From Topomyia yanbarensis (taxonomy: Eukaryota > Arthropoda > Insecta > Diptera > Culicidae), in the NCBI RefSeq assembly GCF_030247195.1, contig NC_080670.1:40905524-40969523 (forward strand): DNA of 64,000 bases. The letters run 5' to 3'. The notes under the pieces were generated by a model. The model was not told the DNA's origin and ran no database searches. It saw nothing but the letters and a program-made list of their open reading frames with translations. Positions 12,181-23,675 of the stretch are shown in pieces; position 1 is the stretch's first letter; every line of letters begins with the position of its first letter. A program made the translations under genes and the position numbers.

Positions 12181-13356
12181 TTGTTTACATGCTGTCAAAC
12201 TCGAAGTCGTTTTTTTCGATTCAACGAAAATGGAGGTGAACCAACGCGAGTCGAGAGAACAATTCTTTCCAAACACCTGGAATTTCCTGACCTGTCGCAC
12301 CGGCAGTTGGGAAAAATGTTGAACATTCACCATTCAATCGTGTTGAAGCGGTTCCAGAAGCGGTTGACGTTGGACCACGGCAAAGGAGCTGGAAGAAAAC
12401 CGGGACCGGGGAACAAAAAGACGGAGGGAAAGGTGAAGCGGATGATTAAAGCAAATCTCAACGTCTCAAGCCGTGATTTGGTTAAAAAGATCGGCATGTC
12501 GCAGAGCTACGTCCAGAATGCAAAGAAGAGAGCTGGACTACATACATACAAGGTACAGAACTTCCCAAACTGCGATGAGCGGCAACAATCGACGGCTAAA
12601 ACTCGGGTACGGAAGCTCTACGAGAAGATGCTGACAAAATATGGCTGCTGTGAGATGGACGACGAAACGTATATAAAAGCCGATTTTAAGCAAATTCCGG
12701 GGTTGGAGTTTTTCACCGACAAGAGCAAATTCTATGTGGACGACAAATTTAAAAAGAAGAAAATGTCGAAGTTCACCTCCAAATATCTCATTTGGCAGGC
12801 CATCTGCTCTTGCGGACTGAGGAGTGAGCCTTTCGTGACAAAGGGCACAGTAAATGGCGAGATCTACAAATCTGAGTGCCTCGAGAAGCGCATTTTGCCG
12901 TTCTTGCAGCAGCACGACGAAGCTCCGCTATTTTGGCCAGATTCGGCATCTCGCTTCATCATTGCTCAGTACGGCTCCACCGGGCGCAGCTCCGGACAGT
13001 TTGGCGGATTCATGTCCTTTGGAACAAAATGGACAGAATTGGCCTCATACCACTCCAGGACACTTTTAGAATAGTGTCTAAAAGTGTCCTGGAGTGGTAT
13101 GAGGCCAATTCTGTCCATTTTGTTCCAAAGGACATGAATCCGCCAAACTGTCCGGAGCTGCGCCCGGTGGAGCAGCACTGGGCAATGATGAAGCGGGAAC
13201 TTCGGAAGAGCAAGAAGACAGTCAAAGACGAGAAGGACATGTTTAGAAAATGGAAAAAAAACTGAGAAACTGGTACCGGATGATACTGTAAAGACTTTGA
13301 TGGAGGGCATCAAGCGAAAAAGCGTTCAATTTTACACTCAAGGCTCCATCGATTAA
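12181..13356 (+). pseudogene. ITmD37E mariner transposase, broken
   Basis: Recognisable blocks in order: an N-terminal helix-turn-helix (HLEFPDLSHRQLGKMLNIHH), a second DNA-binding segment (RDLVKKIGMSQSYVQNAKKR), the first catalytic Asp in MDDETYIK, the second in LFWPDSAS, and the third residue, Glu, in CPELRPVEQHW. If the inserted fold-back copy is skipped, the spacing from the second Asp to this Glu is 37 residues, the ITmD37E signature. Defects: the natural ATG near 12230 is in another frame than the body; the fold-back duplication (12952-13195) interrupts the core and ends in a stop; and a frameshift lies in an A tract near 13252, after which the tail continues to a stop at 13354-13356. 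The element would have cut and pasted itself at TA sites. Confidence 0.88.
12952..13195. repeat. 119-bp inverted duplication inside the transposase
   Basis: Bases 12952-13070 are the reverse complement of 13077-13195 with only a few mismatches, around a 6-base centre (ATAGTG). The right arm is in coding orientation and the left arm is the extra copy. This is the shape left by a template switch to the opposite strand during replication. Confidence 0.93.
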
Positions 13357-13483
13357 CTTTTCTTTTGATTTTTGACGTAAATATATGTATAAAACTACCC
13401 TAAAATTTTGGTTTGATTTTAAACATTATAAGAAAATTGGCATGACATTTTCGGTGTCGCAATAATTTCGTGTTCGCCCTTTA

Positions 13484-14476
13484 GTTGACAGCAAATTTGT
13501 TACCGATTGAGCAAACATTTATGATTTTAACGGCAAATGGTATAATTATCGCTTAAAAATCGATAGAAAAAGGACTCCTTCTTTACTGCTACACTGAACA
13601 GAACATTTAAATTGAAAGGTCAAAAATATCTATGAAATTCTCAGTGAAAGCAGAAGGAGTGCTAAGTCCATCTCAATCTTCATCGCAAAGAACTGTAGAG
13701 ATGTACTTCTCCCATCTGTGCAAATGCTTCCGGGGATAAATATTATCCACTTGGCTTCTGTCAGGAGAAGCGGAAGCAACAAAAAAAATACTACAGAGTT
13801 TGTCGAATCGCATCTGTCGGATGAAAGGGGTAACTGCATGCGACAGTGCTTGATATATGCAATAACATTTTCTGCTGATAGCCTCCGGAAAAGACAGTCA
13901 GAGTTTTACTTTGTCGCTTGTCTTGTCATCTATAAAGGGCGAGCTTGGAAAAAAATTGTTAGCATTCATTTACGCTGTAGAGCACATTTTCATTCCTCTG
14001 CTCATTTCAACATGTCTGCTATATATTATGTTAAATATCTGGACTCAAATTAAAAGATTCGAATTTTCGCTTCGTGTTCACCCAAACACCAATCTGTGAA
14101 TTTGAGACCAGTTTAGTATGATGCTTTCTAAAAATGATGCACATGTACTGGTACCGTTACAGCCACAATTGATTATTCGTGGGTCAATCAATTATTGAAA
14201 TAGTGTGGTACCCGGCCTTATAGGTTTTTGGAAATTTTTAATGGGGAAATTGACTTTTACAAAGCAATTCTCTCTTGGATACCATACAGATGTGTAAATA
14301 TGGTTGATGTTAAACATTTCTAATCACTAATTAAAATAATTAATAACAATATACAATTTTTTGCATGATCTTATCCACAAAGCATGCCACAAAATCAGCT
14401 AAAACATGCAATACGTCTCATTTCCTAAAGTATCACCTAGAACAATTCAATTTCTATATAGTTCAATATAGGCTAA
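13484..14476. other. No gene recognised
   Basis: Open frames such as 13718-14053 (111 codons) lack any recognisable motif. No paired TIRs were identified here. Confidence 0.4.
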
Positions 14477-14700
14477 AGCCGAATTTACACTTATCCGATC
14501 CGTTTCAGTGCCGGTTCAGTTCCGTACACGGACACCAATATTCTTTCATACACTTTAAATGCGAGCATTCACACTTGTCCGGGACGGTGCCGTGCCGGAT
14601 AAGTGTGAATGCTTGCATTTGCTTTGTATGAAAGAATATTGGCGTCCGTGAACGGAACTGAACCGGCACTGAAACGGATCGGATAGGTGTAAATTCGGCT
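14477..14700. mobile_element. Tourist-like (PIF/Harbinger-type) palindromic MITE, 224 bp
   Basis: Almost the whole element is a palindrome: the arm starting AGCCGAATTTACACTTATCC is mirrored by a right arm ending GTGTAAATTCGGCT. It is flanked by TAA at 14474-14476 and 14701-14703. A 3-bp TAA/TTA duplication is the PIF/Harbinger habit; assignment rests on that and on the termini. Confidence 0.85.
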
Positions 14701-14999
14701 TAAGGGTTCCCGAACGATCTCAAAATCACGACGGTCGGAATAAACAAGCAATTCACTGATGATCGTCGTACACAAAGTGATCAAATACCGTTACCTTATG
14801 ACGAATCAAACATCACCGACCGCCGTACTCCTGCAACGAGCCATTTAATCCAGGTTGCGAAACATCTGCTACAACTCGAGTTGCGCGGCAATTGTTTATT
14901 TGAAATTCATACATTTCTCCGTGTAAACAATAATAACGGGCAGATTTATCTGCACATAGGCAACGCGCAGCGCCTACGCATTCCGGGGCGGAGGCAATC

Positions 15000-15470
15000 T
15001 TAAGCTGAAAACTCCCAACACCTGAGGTGAGATAAATGGCTCTTCGGAATACATAAACAGAAACAGTTTCCCTGCCCTGAGAGTGACGCGCATTGCAGTC
15101 CGGTCTGGGTTGCTGCTACTACTACCTGCTGAGTGGCCGCCATGGCGGTCGCAATTACTCTGGCTCGGAGCTGGCACTTTAGAAAAAGTCGACGCCTCGA
15201 AAAGTAGATAGCTGTACGTACGCGAACGTACGCTGAGTTCACGGAAACGCACGATCTAGCGGCTGGTAAAGGTGGTCCATATGACTGGATTGTTTGGCTT
15301 CTAAACAGCTTGGAAAATGTAAATAAAACAAAAGAGGCGATTGCTTTGAAAGAACAAAAATATTGTTTCAATTTAAAGCTCGGAAACGAGCTGTTTCGCA
15401 ATTGGTAGAAGATTCGCCGTAGAGAACCGACGCCAGCTCGAAGACGGTCGATGTGATGATGAATCAATTT
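15000..15470 (-). other. Possible 5' exon region on the minus strand
   Basis: The minus strand has an ATG at about 15144 in a strong start context (ACCGCCATGG) and a frame beginning MAATQQVVVAATQTG that stays open to about 15000. A possible donor (CTCAG followed by GTGTTG) lies near 15025. The local GC is higher than the flanks. No protein family recognised; this could equally be chance. Confidence 0.2.
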
Positions 15471-15690
15471 TACGTGCTGCTAAAAGGTATAAATAGACTT
15501 TACGGGGGCAAGTGCCGTAAAAGACTGCCGGATGCAGTTTTATCCCTGTGGAATGTTTTATAATTAACTCACAGAAGATGGTTTCATTTACAGATAATAA
15601 TGTCTAATGTTTACTCTTTTTCTTTATTTCTTTTTTCTCTTGAAATTCATACTCGTGTGAAGCAAGTATATGCACAAAACACGCATTTGA

Positions 15691-15738
15691 GCGGGTGATG
15701 TCTATTGTTGATGAAATTTGACAATAGATATCACCCGC
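15691..15738. repeat. Hairpin with 18-bp arms
   Basis: GCGGGTGATGTCTATTGT and its near-perfect complement are separated by 12 bases. It may be a small regulatory hairpin or the core of a fold-back element. Confidence 0.75.
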
Positions 15739-15759
15739 CTGTTGAAGGGGTTAGGCTAC

Positions 15760-16260
15760 CAGGGCTACTTCGGAGGAGTCAGTCAGCAAATTTTCTGGCA
15801 GAGACCGCTCTGCTAGATTTCTGTAAGTCATGGTTTGGCAGCCCTGTCAGATTTTTGTGCGCATCCTGTCGGGTTAGTTGAGCTAGGGCGAACTCGGTTT
15901 CGCTCGCATTTTCTGACAAATTTTGACAGGAACCGAGCAAAACCCTGGCATAACTCGGACATAAACTGTGCAAAGATGCTGGCAATTCCTACCTGGTACA
16001 ATTTAGCACGAATCGAGCAAAACATCTGACAAAGATGTGGCAGGAAGCGTGCAGAGATCTTGGTCGTACATTTCTGGCTGAATTCTGGATAAAAGTGAGC
16101 AGCATCGGTTGGTTTAACCGCTTCTGTCAGAAACGGTTGTTGCATTTGAGCGAATTCGTTGCCAGAATTCTCACACAAATCGCGCAAAATTCTCGCAGAA
16201 ACTCTGCCAGCATCAAGTTCGCTTTGCTCAACTTTTGCTAACTTTCTGCTTGCCACGCTG
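15760..16260. repeat. Degenerate short-unit repetitive tract
   Basis: Variants of CTGGCAGAA, TCTGACAAA and GAGCAAAA recur every few tens of bases throughout, giving long but repetitive open frames on both strands (142 codons on -). I read this as a decayed minisatellite or low-complexity repeat, not coding. Confidence 0.4.
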
Positions 16261-16639
16261 ACCGGGTAACAGTTGCTGCTTGTTCACTGATTTCCTTCCC
16301 GCTCGTAATTGTACTGTGCGCATTGTTCGTGCTAGTCGGATTCCGCACGTATTGGGTAGGCAGGTTTCGGATTGTTCATGTGACAAGAAGTTTATCACGG
16401 AAATTATATATTGATTATATTCCAAACGTTTAGCATACACACGCGGTTACATTTTTAAAAAAAGTAGAGATAGAAGAATGGAAAAAGTTAAATGTTATAA
16501 GATATATACACTGAAAAAAATTCACTTCATGTTTTTCATCGCATAGCAAATACATAAGATCTGTGTTGCCATACGACAATAGCACGTTCGCTGTACTCGC
16601 TTCGATGAAGACGGTAACCTGATGGCAATTCAACGGCAT

Positions 16640-17610
16640 CTCAATACGCCACTTGGTGCCAGAAATTCTATTCGCAGTGACCCTGCTACTGCTCCAGGGC
16701 ATTCGTTCTTGCAGCACGATTTTCGATGATTTCCTAGCTATCTCCTCATCCGCGGACAAACTAGTAGGATGCCGAGGACGATTCGGTGATTCGGAGTGGA
16801 GCGTGACTTCTGTACGCTGGTGCCCAGACGATCCGAAATCAGTATTTCATCGCATACCACTTATCTAATTTCCAGCGATGGACTTCGACTACATCGATTG
16901 AGAGTTACCCGATGAGTCTGCTGACCAGTCTCCTTGCATTTCGTGTATTGCAGATAGGGATCATCACGGCAATTACGCATACCGTCTTCGACTGTATCGT
17001 TATGTACGAACTCTCGTCACGAACAGCTTTGCTCCTTTGTTGGAACCTCCTTAGAGACGTTGGCGACGAATTACCGGATCGTCTACTCGCCGTAAATGAT
17101 CCCGAAAGTCACCGCAGTGCACTTCCCAGGGGGATCCTTTGTCCGCCCTGCTTCGTTCTCTTCGACGATTAACTGAAGAGTAGAGCTTCCCTCGTTTGAC
17201 TTATTCTCTACAGCGAGAACGGTCGGTGATTCGATTCCTTAATGTTTCGCTGGAGTAGCGAAAATACTTCTTGACGTTTAGGTTACCCTTTAATGGCGAA
17301 TCGACACCACTTTTACGTATACCCTAACCACGGCACTCCCTAACCGGTATTCTTCGACGGATTTAACTGACCGTCATACGCACTCACTTTACTTCACCGG
17401 CAGTAGTGGCGGAAAGCTGTCCCGAAAAGTATTTGATAATTCGGGTGTCTGACAACAATCGTGGTTCGTCACTAACTTATCCTTGCGATAGCCGCCTCCA
17501 TCCGACCAAAACAAAAACGACAAACCGCCTCAGTGCACAACTGTCATCGCCCTTGCAGCATCACCAGCAACCAAAAGGAGCAAAAGGAGAACAGTGACCT
17601 AAACCTAACT
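16640..17610. other. GC-richer non-repetitive block
   Basis: Near 50% GC against an AT-rich background, with several short open frames broken by stops. It ends directly at the Tc1 insertion (TA at 17617). It may be an old retroelement 5' region or decayed host exons; no domain was recognised. Confidence 0.3.
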
Positions 17611-18863
17611 AATCCCTACACTGGTGGACATAAATATTCGTCATAAGTACGGATGCTGATATCGTGTTAAAAAACTCAAAGATGAGGTTTATTTATATGT
17701 AAAAGTTGTGTTCAAATAAAAAATAGAGCAATATTTTTAGCTCACTTTATTAAAAATTCAAAAGTAAGCTTGTAAACAGAAAAAAACAAGAGAAAAACAA
17801 AAATAACTCTAAATTTAGCTGGACAAAAGTATTCGTCAATGCTAAAAACTTTTTTAAAAGTATACATTGGAGCAATGAGTTACAAAATTAATAGTTTGTG
17901 TTCAATCCACTTTGTGCAATGACTGCTTTCAAGCGGTTTGGCATTGAGTGGACCAGTTTTTCGCATACTGAGGGCTCGATCTTCAGCCATTCTCCACGAA
18001 GTACTTCCTTCAGCTGCTTTTGTGAGGTTATGTTATGTTCTCGAATGCGCCGGTCTAGCACATCCCACAGGTGCTCTATTGGATTCAGATCCGGTGATTG
18101 GGGAGGAGTTTTAAGTTGATGTGGAGTGTTGTATAGAAGCCAAAGTCGTACCATTTCCGCGGTGTGCTTAGGGTCGTTGTCCTGTTGGAAGTAGAAGTCC
18201 TTTTCTATGCCCAAATTTTCAGCACTTTTCTTCATGTTTTCTTTTAAAATCTTCAGATATTGTTCTTTTTTCATTATCCCATCGATAAACACTAGCTCCC
18301 CAACACCGGATGCAGCCATACAACCTCAAACCATCACGGAAGCACCCCCAATGGGGTGGGACAAAAAATAGATTCCAGCTCCGAGCAACTTTTCAGGTAC
18401 CATTTGGGTCCTAGAACAACTGTGCAAATTCTTAGCTCGATCGGTGAAACTATATTTTTGCGCCCACTGTTTAAAGTTTACATGGGATTTTGCATGGGAA
18501 AGTTAACTTTTACAAAATAATTCCTCCAGGAGTCGCCCATTACTTCCTAAAAATAAATCGTTATGTGGCTTGTATAGGAAATTTAACAAAGAAAAAAAGT
18601 CTCGAAAACCACGAAACGATCTGATGCTTGTGGAAAAAGTTATTAAGCAAAAACCAATTGATGCTCTGACGATTGAAAAAATATTCATTTTTTCTAGCAC
18701 CACTGCTGTTGGTTGTCCAATTATACGCAATTTTGTTTTAATAGGGTGACCATACGTCCTGGTTTCCCAGGACATGTCCTGGTTTTTCACTGGCTGTCCT
18801 GGTGTCCTGGGAAGTCGAGCAAAAAGCTTGATTTGTCCTGGTTTTTCTTCTGTAAGCCTAATA

Positions 18864-20113
18864 ACAGGTGTTCAATAAAAATGAGAGTTTTTCAGTCATG
18901 TGAAAAACAAAAAAAAATCTTCAACGGATACAGAATTTTTTATTAAAAACATAATGTTTATTCTTCAAAAAAAACGTCAATGAATATTAGAGAAGGGGCC
19001 CCGGGTCAACCGTACGACGCAACTTAGTCGCGATGCTCTAACAAGAGCACTGGACGGCACTGACGTCCTTCTTCTGGATACAATTCCGGATCCTGGGGGT
19101 CAAATGCTTCGTTTCTTTGACTCGCTAATTATTTTTATACACCAAAGCACTGAGGGAGCCGAAAAAACTCCAATGGGACGGCATTGGGGCAAGTTAGTGG
19201 TTTTTTTTTCCTTTCGGCATGTACGGTATCTTTTTTTGCTCAAGATACTCCAGCGTCTTCTTGGCGTAATGGGAGGACGTCTTGTCCGGCTAGAAGACGT
19301 ACTTCCCAACTGCATGATGCTCCTTTAAGAACGGCAGAAGAATTTTCTCAAGACACTCCTCCTGGTACACTTGTTGATTTATGGCCAGACCGCTCGGCTT
19401 GATTCACGGTTTTGAAATCCCTCTGTCCGATATGGCGATGTACAGCATAACATTTTTTTAAAATTTATGCTTAAACTTGTATTTTACTTCGCGGTGTGTG
19501 GCCGACTTGTCGCTGGAATAGTAGCTGGCATTTCCTGAAATGTGGGTGTTCGAGAGCAACAACGTCTCGCGGTAGTTGTTCGTCATCCACCGGCACTACG
19601 ATTTCACGATCGCTATCTGCTCGTCCGTGTCGTCGGGGGACCGAGTCTTCTTCCGACAGATGATGTCCTCCATCTTGAGAGCTCGGTGAATCAAGGCCGG
19701 CATCACGCAAACTCATTTCGTCCTTGTTGTCGAACAGCTTTTTCAACGCTCCCTTCTTCTTCTTCGTCATTATCTTTGCCGGCGACCGCTACCGGCCTTC
19801 CGCTCCACGCTCAGGGATGCCAGGATCTGGTAAACTGTACTCATGGGCATGTTTTCGTCTCGAAAGCGGTCTTCCGTAAACTTTCTTCCACGATGGCCAA
19901 GTGTTTCGTAAAACCGCACAACACGCTCGCGGAGTACTTGCTGTTTCGACGCCATCTTCGATTGAACTGACAGCACCCGAGCGAAAAGAAATATGTCTCC
20001 CATTTATAAGGAGTCCAGAGAGCAATTCTCTTGGAGAGAAAATAATTTACGCTCTTTTTTTTTTAATTACAGAAAGGTATTGAAATCATTCTTATTTTTT
20101 ATTGAACACCCGT
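18864..20113 (-). mobile_element. Mariner-like relic, about 1.25 kb
   Basis: TIRs ACAGGTGTTCAATAAAAA and ACGGGTGTTCAATAAAAAAT (reverse strand) are flanked by TA at 18862-18863 and 20114-20115. The length is normal for a mariner. The transposase is on the minus strand. Confidence 0.88.
19100..19955 (-). pseudogene. Mariner-like transposase, heavily decayed
   Basis: Starts MASKQQVLRERVVRFYETLG, continues with a helix-turn-helix (RDENMPMSTVYQILASL), a second segment (KKKGALKKLFDNKDEMSLRD) and ends with EKKTTNLPQCRPIG, which is the region around the last catalytic residue; the acidic residue expected after RPI reads Gly here. Several frameshifts separate these blocks. I place it in the IS630/Tc1/mariner group near the D37 families; the exact family is uncertain. 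Confidence 0.8.
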
Positions 20114-20115
20114 TA

Positions 20116-21790
20116 TATTTCTAATTATTGAGTTTTCGCTTTATTCACTCTGCTCCAGAATACGACAAACAAAACTTAATACACTCGAATCTCTCAATAG
20201 TACTATCCGATGCATTTTTTAATCTCTCGATAGCACCTCGTTATTTCTTTTTCCAACTTACTTTTTTTACATGTACCATATGAATGAGCATTTGGCAATC
20301 GAACAGATCGAACTGATTCCAGTTGTGGACCAAACTCTGGCCGCTATCAATGTCGATGAAACAATGATTCCGGGACCGAAAAATTTCCTTTAGTGCCCAC
20401 CTCTAAGAAGACACATCGAAGTTTCGGCGATTCTACTTCTTCTAGAGTTCGCTTGCAAGTGGCAGTTTTTCGTTTTACTGGAAATCCATTTCATAAAAAG
20501 GAAAATGGCGAAACAACAATAACTGTCGTGGAATAACCTTATTGAGCGCTCTCTCGAGCTGGTAATTATGGAACCCTTTAGGATCAATACCAGTTCCTAA
20601 TCAGTCTACTTTACCATCTCAATCGGATCGGAAGCTACAATCGCGCTGCTTGTTAACAGTGCAGTGAATCAAACGAACGCTTCTACATACAGTCTGCCGT
20701 CTATATGTACCGCGCCAGCAAAGCAATCGAAAAATAACAGTTGTCTCAAGCCAGTGTGGAAAATAATGCACCGTTACTTTCATTGATGCAGTATCGATCG
20801 TTTATTTAAAAATGATTGAAACTCAGCAGCAAATTTGAACAATCTTCGATCCAAGACAGTGGTCGTTTATCCAATCCACCCTTGTGTTCGCGAAGTGCAA
20901 CAATTAATAAAGGTGCATACTCGTAATGCGGTACTGATAGCATTTAAAACTTTGGCCATGGCGAAAAGTTTGGCTATGGAAAATAACATGCAACACGTCG
21001 TTGCGCATGTCAATGTTAGAATCAAGATACCCGTTTAGATTGACGAAGATAAGCCTGGTATGAGCCTGCACGATCTATCCCCGCGTACAACCAATAAATT
21101 CACTATTGATGTCGAAGTACGTAACGGTGAAAGTTTGAAACCTGGAGAAACTTTTTTCCAGGTATATCCAATGGTGTTCGTATCGTGAGAAGCAAATCTC
21201 AAATCACGCTGCGCACATATGAAGGACAGATTCCTACGTGCCAAACCATGTGTGAAAGCCTCTAATGAAACAACATCAACTGCGAGCAAACCCAACAACA
21301 TTAACTAAATCACCAACAACCGGAGTTGCAACTCAGCCACCGACGAATGCTGGAACAACAGAATCTACACACAGCGTGTCCGATCATTGTGATACTGCTT
21401 ACGCAATGGTTGTCATTCGAGATTGCCAGATATAGCGCAGGGAAGCTACTTGGGACGGTTGATGTTTCTGCTTTGCTTCAATGACGTGTATTTAGTGCTT
21501 AAAACTCCTCGCCTGTTCCTGCACAGACGATCTCATAATAATTCGTCTCATTTGCTCAATTCAGGATTTCCGATTTCTCCAACAACAGCATGAAACTTTC
21601 GCTGATGGTGGTGTAGCAAGAACTTTGCGTGTGTGTGTAAATCCTAAAAAGCACGGTGATCGAATTCTCACGAAAAAATTTCTGGTAGAGTTCTTCCTCT
21701 CAGACCCACAGAACTTTTTTACTGTCGAAGCTCTGCCTGCCCGACCCAAGATCTTTGTTTTTCCACTGTCCTGGTTTTTTACTCGCCTCA
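20116..21790. other. Interior of the TAGGGTGAC element, decayed coding-like sequence
   Basis: Less AT-rich, with plausible coding fragments on + (for example NVDETMIPGPKNFL near 20350, HARNA-type frames at 20835-21038, then DKPGMSLHDLSPRTTNKF near 21050) separated by stops. I recognise no domain. It may be a captured host sequence or the remains of the element's own gene. Confidence 0.3.
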
Positions 21791-23339
21791 TATCGTCACC
21801 CTAGTTTTAATCCTCTCTTAACGTATCTAAATCGTTTATCTATACTATTTGGCCACTTCGCAAGGTTGTGAGTTATAAATTGAGGCTTCTTTTGTACATA
21901 ATAAAAGAAAGTTAAAAATTTTGTATATAATAAAACCGTCAGAAGCAGTGATGCTATGAAAAGTGAAATTGTCATCAATTTTCAGGGCATCAATCGGTTA
22001 TTGCTTAATAACTTTTTCCACAAGCATCAGATCGTTTGGCAGTCTTCTAGACTTTGTTTCCTTGACAAATTTCTTAAAAAAATCAGGCATCTGTTTATTT
22101 TTAGGAGATAACGGGCGACTCTTGGAAGAATTAATTTGCAAAAGACAATTTTCCCATACAAAATCCCATGTAAACTTTAAACCGTGGGCGCAAAAATATA
22201 GTTTCACCGATCGAGTTAAAAATTTGCAGAGTTGTTCTGGGAGCTAAATGGGACCCAAAAAGTTACTCGGAGCCAAATTTTATTTTTTTCATATAACCAT
22301 GTCCCACTCTAACCCCCATGCTTTACAGTAGTTTGAATGTTTTTCTGTTGCAGTTCTGTTCCCGATTTCCTCCATACCAGAACACGTCCATCTGATCTAT
22401 ATACGTTAAATTTGCTTTCGTCCGAGATCAACACTTTGTTCCAGAAGCTAGTTGGGCGATTCAGGAACTCTTTGGCAAAGGTCAACCTTTTGGTCTTATT
22501 AACTTTGCTTATTAAAGGCTTTTTACGGCATACACGAGCATTAAACTGGGCTTTATTTAACACTCTTCGTACTGTTCTGGAGTTAACGTCTTTTCCGGTG
22601 TACTCTAATAACTCCGCCCGGACTTTTGATGAAGAGGTTTTTGGTTCTTTCTTAATAATTTTTATGATTTTTCGCTTTTCTTTATCTGTCAATTTGCATG
22701 GACGCCCTTTTCTCGCCTTATTGTGAAACATTTCTTTACTTTTATACCTTTTTATTATATCTTGTACCGTAGTTCTGGGTCTTCCAACGCTTTTGGCTAT
22801 TTCTGTTGCAGAGTTATTTAACTTATACAAATTCATTATAATTTTTCTCTCTTCTACAGTGGTTTTTTTTCCTTTTCTACCCATTTTTTGTCAATCACGC
22901 ACAAATTCTCACAAAATAACCCGATTTGATCGCCAATATGCAACAATGAACAGGAAATGTCAAATACATAAATTAGCAGTGTACCCAGATTTTTTAGATT
23001 TGCTTGTTTTAACGATTTCATTTTATGACGAATACTTATGTCCACCCTAAAATGGTAAGATAAAATCATTTGTGGCCAACATCTTGCAGACATTGGTTAT
23101 TTCTATAAAAAAAACATGCTGCATAGTAGAAAAATGACTGCACTTACTCTACCCAATTCAAATTATTAGATATTATATCCATATAATTTCTTTAATACAT
23201 TATATGCTATTAATGCCTGTGTGACGAATACTTGTGTCCATCAGTGTATGTTATTTATACAGATATGAAACAAAATTTTCTACACCTAGCAACGCCAACC
23301 GAATCATTCACAAAAGATAAAACGAACAAAATTTACCAG

Positions 23340-23475
23340 AAAAATTGAACGATTATAAGGAACAGTGGTGATCATTATGTTACATAAACAATACACTCCA
23401 CGGAGAGAGTACGCACAAATAAGTATATTTCCACCCAGTGCAAAATTGCTACCCTGACGTGTTACATGTAGGAGA
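23340..23475 (-). repeat. Dispersed repeat, inverted copy of 9262-9400
   Basis: Reverse-strand copy of the CGTCAGGGTAGC ... CACTGGGTGGAAATATAC ... CTCCGTGGAGTGTATTG block. It lies between the Tc1 right end and the ISL2EU-like left end. Confidence 0.6.
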
Positions 23476-23675
23476 CACTTCCCCGCATCGTTCAAAGATG
23501 CGTCCGGCTGCTTGCGGCATTTATTCATCGTTCCACCAACTTCTTCATTGGAACAATCACTTCCTGTGTTCTTTTCATAGGCGAATGTCAGCAGACCCTC
23601 TCGTGCTCTAGATAACGGCACTTTTCCCAAGACGCGCGGCGCGACCAAAACGAATGCACGCGATAATTAAGCAAT

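Larger units (their letters stand above)
12079..13483 (+). mobile_element. ITmD37E mariner-like transposon (inactive)
   Basis: TIRs read TAAAGGAAAGCCGAAATTAT on the left and TAAAGGGCGAACACGAAATT on the right (reverse strand), continuing in both to TTGCGACAC. The TA duplication sits at 12079-12080 and 13482-13483. The length of about 1.4 kb fits a mariner with one transposase gene, allowing for the internal inverted duplication. The transposase is broken, so the copy cannot act on its own. Confidence 0.88.
18743..21803. mobile_element. TAGGGTGAC-terminus element (8-bp TSD) nested in the long-TIR element
   Basis: Ends read AGGGTGACCATACGTCCTGG on the left and GTCACCCTA on the right, with 8-bp duplication GTTTTAAT at 18735-18742 and 21804-21811. 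GTCCTGGTTT motifs recur near both ends. The 8-bp duplication suggests hAT. The interior carries a mariner relic (18864-20113) and decayed sequence of unknown origin. Confidence 0.75.
18351..22311. mobile_element. Long-TIR (about 390 bp) element inserted in Tc1
   Basis: Left and right ends are inverted copies of each other over nearly 400 bp; examples of shared blocks are CGATCGGTGAAACTATATTT, TTTAAAGTTTACATGGGATT and ATCTGATGCTTGTGGAAAAA. The 7-bp duplication ACCCCCA is at 18344-18350 and 22312-22318. The outermost bases contain GTGGGACA on both sides. Without its own insert the element is about 900 bp and encodes nothing recognisable. The superfamily is uncertain; a 7-8 bp duplication would fit hAT or P. 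Confidence 0.82.
17888..22884 (-). pseudogene. Tc1 transposase, interrupted
   Basis: The N-terminal part (22884-22312) has the paired-like helix-turn-helix (NNSATEIAKSVGRPRTTVQD) and a GRP-type motif (RKGRPCKLTDKEKRKI), then the first catalytic Asp in LISDESKFNVYRSDG. It ends at KHGG, where the insertion begins. The C-terminal part (18349-17888) resumes after GG with ASVMV, a stop in place of the usual Trp of the VMVWG motif, then GCMAASG, the second Asp in FQQDNDPKHTAE and Glu in SPDLNPIEHLW, with exactly 34 residues between that Asp and Glu. Both halves are otherwise open, so the nonsense change and the 4-kb insertion are the main lesions. The protein would cut and paste the element at TA. 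Confidence 0.92.
17619..23246 (-). mobile_element. Tc1-type (DD34E) transposon split by nested insertions
   Basis: Outer ends read CACTGGTGGACATAAATATT and, on the reverse strand, CACTGATGGACACAAGTATT, each flanked by TA (17617-17618 and 23247-23248). A second copy of the terminal motif lies inside each end (TGGACAAAAGTATTCGTC near 17820 and its counterpart near 23020-23045), so the TIRs are about 220 bp with direct repeats, the IR/DR layout. Removing 18351-22318 leaves about 1.66 kb, a normal Tc1 length. Transposase is on the minus strand. Confidence 0.92.

Noticed and set aside
15828..16256. 142-codon minus frame, Ala/Arg/Phe-rich
   Set aside because: Follows a degenerate short repeat that opens frames on both strands.
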